A stretch of 64,000 nucleotides of DNA from Bacillus sp. (in: firmicutes) (GTDB lineage Bacteria > Bacillota > Bacilli > Bacillales > Bacillaceae_J), in assembly GCA_012842745.1 (NCBI GenBank), contig DUSF01000048.1, forward strand, positions 62,001 through 126,000, written 5' to 3'. The notes beneath the pieces were generated by a model. The model ran no database searches. It worked only from the letters and a program-made list of their open reading frames with translations, and had not been told where the DNA came from. Below, piece by piece: positions 62,252 to 64,000 of this stretch. Position 1 is the first letter of the stretch; each line of letters opens with the position of its first letter. A program made the translations under genes and the position numbers.

Positions 62252-64000
62252 ATGAACTATCGGAAATTATGGATTTCTCTTAGTTTAGTTATCATTATTT
62301 CTTTTGCGATATTAGGCTATTATGGCGGACGTATTTATCAAGTCATGCCGCCAATTCCAGATAGGGTTGTAAGCGAAGATGGGATTGAGGTATTTACCGG
62401 CCAAGATATTAAAGATGGACAAAATGTTTGGCAATCGATTGGCGGACAAGAACTCGGAAGTATATGGGGGCATGGCGCCTATGTCGCTCCTGACTGGAAT
62501 GCTGATTGGTTGCACCGTGAAGCGGTATTTATATTAAATAAATGGGGTCAAGCGCAGTTTGGGAACAATTTCGGAGATTTAAACGAGGAACAAAAAGCAC
62601 AATTACAAGCACGATTAACAAAAGAAATGCGGACAAACACATATAACGAAGCGACGAAAGAAATCGTTATTTCTAAAGACCGCATGGAAGCCTATCAATT
62701 CTTAAGTAGTTATTATTCTGGCCTTTTTATGGACAATCCTGATTTTCAAGACTTAAGAAATGAATATGCCATTCCAAAAAATACAATTAAAAGCCAAGAA
62801 CGCATGGATGTAATGAATGCCTTTTTCTTTTGGAGTACATGGGCAACTGTAACGAATCGTCCTGGTGATGTTGTTTCCTATACAAATAATTGGCCAAGTG
62901 AAGTTCTAGTTGAAAATCGTCCAACAAGTGAACTTATTATTTGGTCTGTGATTAGCTTTGTCATGCTGTTAGCCGGAATTGGTGCACTTGCATGGTACTA
63001 TGCAGTGCAACGCCGCAACGAGCCACATCTTCAAGAAGTTTATCCAGAGAAGGACCCATTATTAGGTTTAACCCCTACTCCTTCAATGAAGTCAACATTA
63101 AAATACTTTTGGGTTGTGACTCTTTTAGTAGTCGTCCAAGTGGGACTTGGTGCTGTTACCGCCCACTATGCGGTAGAAGGTTCTGGTTTTTATGGAATCC
63201 CAATTCAAGAGTGGCTTCCATATTCTGTTACACGCACATGGCACACCCAATTAGGAATATTGTGGATTGCCACCGCATGGCTTGCAACAGGCCTTTATAT
63301 GGCACCTGCCGTATCGGGCTATGAGCCAAAAGGGCAGCGTGGTTTAGTCAATTTCTTGTTTGTCTGCCTGCTCATTATTGTTGTAGGCTCAATGGCTGGG
63401 CAATGGCTAGGTGTATTCCAAAAATTTGATTTCCAAACAAATTTCTGGTTTGGACATCAAGGCTATGAATATGTAGATTTAGGTCGCTTTTGGCAAATAT
63501 TCCTTACAATCGGTCTGTTCCTATGGCTATTTTTAATGGGAAGATCACTACTTCCTGCCTTTAAAAAAACAACGGAAGACCGCCATTTATTAGCAATGTT
63601 TTTATTAGCTGCAACAGCTATTCCATTGTTTTATGTTCCTGGACTACTATGGGGACAACAGACACATCTCGCGATGGCAGAATATTGGCGCTGGTGGATT
63701 GTCCACTTATGGGTTGAAGGGTTTTTCGAAGTGTTTGCAACAGTTATCATCGCTTTTCTATTTACAAGAATGGGATTACTGCGAACAGGGACAGCAACAG
63801 CTACCGTCTTGTTCTCGACGGTTATTTTCTTGTTTGGCGGAATCATCGGAACGTTCCACCATTTATACTTTAGCGGAACACCGATGGGTGTTCTTGCCTT
63901 TGGAGCAACCTTTAGCGCTTTAGAGGTTGTGCCGCTTGTTTTAATCGGCTTTGAAGCCTATGAGAATTTAACTTTAAGCCGTACAAAGGATTGGGTCAAG
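62252..64000 (+). CDS. norB: Quinol-dependent nitric oxide reductase (qNOR), N-terminal 583 residues
   Basis: Open to the right edge; the full protein would be about 760-790 residues. Reduces 2 NO to N2O with quinol in the membrane. The N-terminal soluble domain (VFTGQDIKDGQNVWQSIGGQELGSIWGHGAYVAPDW, cited as GGQELGSIWGHGAYVAPDW) is the cytochrome-c-like domain that lacks the CxxCH heme site, the mark of qNOR. The oxidase part has TRTWHTQLGILWIATAW, VHLWVEGFFEVFATV with heme and Fe_B ligands, and GTFHHLYFSG. It starts at ATG behind AAAGGAGGG and has its own transcript after a terminator. Confidence 0.95.
   Translation, partial: MNYRKLWISLSLVIIISFAILGYYGGRIYQVMPPIPDRVVSEDGIEVFTGQDIKDGQNVWQSIGGQELGSIWGHGAYVAPDWNADWLHREAVFILNKWGQAQFGNNFGDLNEEQKAQLQARLTKEMRTNTYNEATKEIVISKDRMEAYQFLSSYYSGLFMDNPDFQDLRNEYAIPKNTIKSQERMDVMNAFFFWSTWATVTNRPGDVVSYTNNWPSEVLVENRPTSELIIWSVISFVMLLAGIGALAWYYAVQRRNEPHLQEVYPEKDPLLGLTPTPSMKSTLKYFWVVTLLVVVQVGLGAVTAHYAVEGSGFYGIPIQEWLPYSVTRTWHTQLGILWIATAWLATGLYMAPAVSGYEPKGQRGLVNFLFVCLLIIVVGSMAGQWLGVFQKFDFQTNFWFGHQGYEYVDLGRFWQIFLTIGLFLWLFLMGRSLLPAFKKTTEDRHLLAMFLLAATAIPLFYVPGLLWGQQTHLAMAEYWRWWIVHLWVEGFFEVFATVIIAFLFTRMGLLRTGTATATVLFSTVIFLFGGIIGTFHHLYFSGTPMGVLAFGATFSALEVVPLVLIGFEAYENLTLSRTKDWVK

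Noticed and set aside
1..64000. Mobile elements, CRISPR arrays, rRNA and tRNA genes
   Set aside because: No transposase, integrase, regular spacer-repeat array, rRNA segment or cloverleaf was found while reading both strands; short tRNAs could still be missed by eye.

Overview
The window is chromosomal DNA of a low-GC, motile, endospore-forming member of the Bacillaceae. Three things point there: many spore genes (alpha/beta SASP, two YjcZ-type proteins, a YppG-like coat protein, a SleB/CwlJ-type hydrolase, GerP-like proteins and recognisable sigma-K and sigma-G promoters), AGGAGG-type ribosome binding sites with frequent GTG and TTG starts, and Bacillus-style T-box, TPP and cobalamin riboswitches. 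The cobalamin genes have the layout and domain fusions described for Bacillus (Priestia) megaterium, but the species cannot be named from sequence alone. I saw no rRNA, tRNA, CRISPR array, phage or transposase gene.

Layout. 1-6.25 kb: leftward cobalamin operon (cbiM-N-Q-O, cbiH60, cbiX, cobK, start of cbiC) behind a B12 riboswitch with a terminator and matching antiterminator. 6.4-13.9 kb: lone trpB, a DUF1906 protein, a small oxidase-like membrane protein, a chemoreceptor, a CoA-transferase, a secreted Pro-Pro-endopeptidase-like metalloprotease and a ZIP transporter. 14-17.2 kb: proBA plus an acetyltransferase behind a proline T-box. 17.7-23.1 kb: a divergent exporter locus (ABC ATPase fused to a cyclic-nucleotide-binding domain; fatty-acid-hydroxylase-like protein, lipoprotein adaptor, FtsX permease). 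23.1-26.6 kb: fixABCX. 26.9 kb: scdA/ric with an Fnr-type site. 28-32 kb: HemAT, a Ktr potassium channel subunit, small spore genes. 32.4-39.8 kb: patA, a PAS histidine kinase, an M20 amidohydrolase, an Asn-rich lipoprotein, a spore-cortex-type hydrolase, Nudix and HAD hydrolases. 41-47.7 kb: a toast-rack lipoprotein, a PAS-GGDEF-EAL protein, a chemoreceptor, a B12-binding radical SAM protein. 47.7-53.6 kb: dense small spore genes, an Hsp20-GerP operon, and an RNA-rich interval with a candidate C-rich sRNA and repeated terminator-like elements. 53.6-55.3 kb: thiD-thiE behind a TPP riboswitch. 55.4-59.7 kb: an operon joining an RsbW-type kinase, a SpoIIE-type phosphatase, a chemoreceptor and a STAS antagonist. 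59.7-64 kb: an XRE regulator, another chemoreceptor and the start of norB (quinol NO reductase).

Themes. Cobalt uptake and corrin synthesis supply B12, which the radical SAM protein may use. Oxygen and nitric oxide recur (HemAT, ScdA/Ric, NorB, FixABCX). Five chemoreceptors lie in the window, one of them inside a partner-switching operon. The items I rate as most worth following are that operon, the ABC-ATPase/cNMP-domain locus, the candidate sRNA and structured repeats at 52.7-53.4 kb, the PPEP-like protease, and the hairpin that would hide the ribosome binding site of the yppG-like gene on read-through transcripts.
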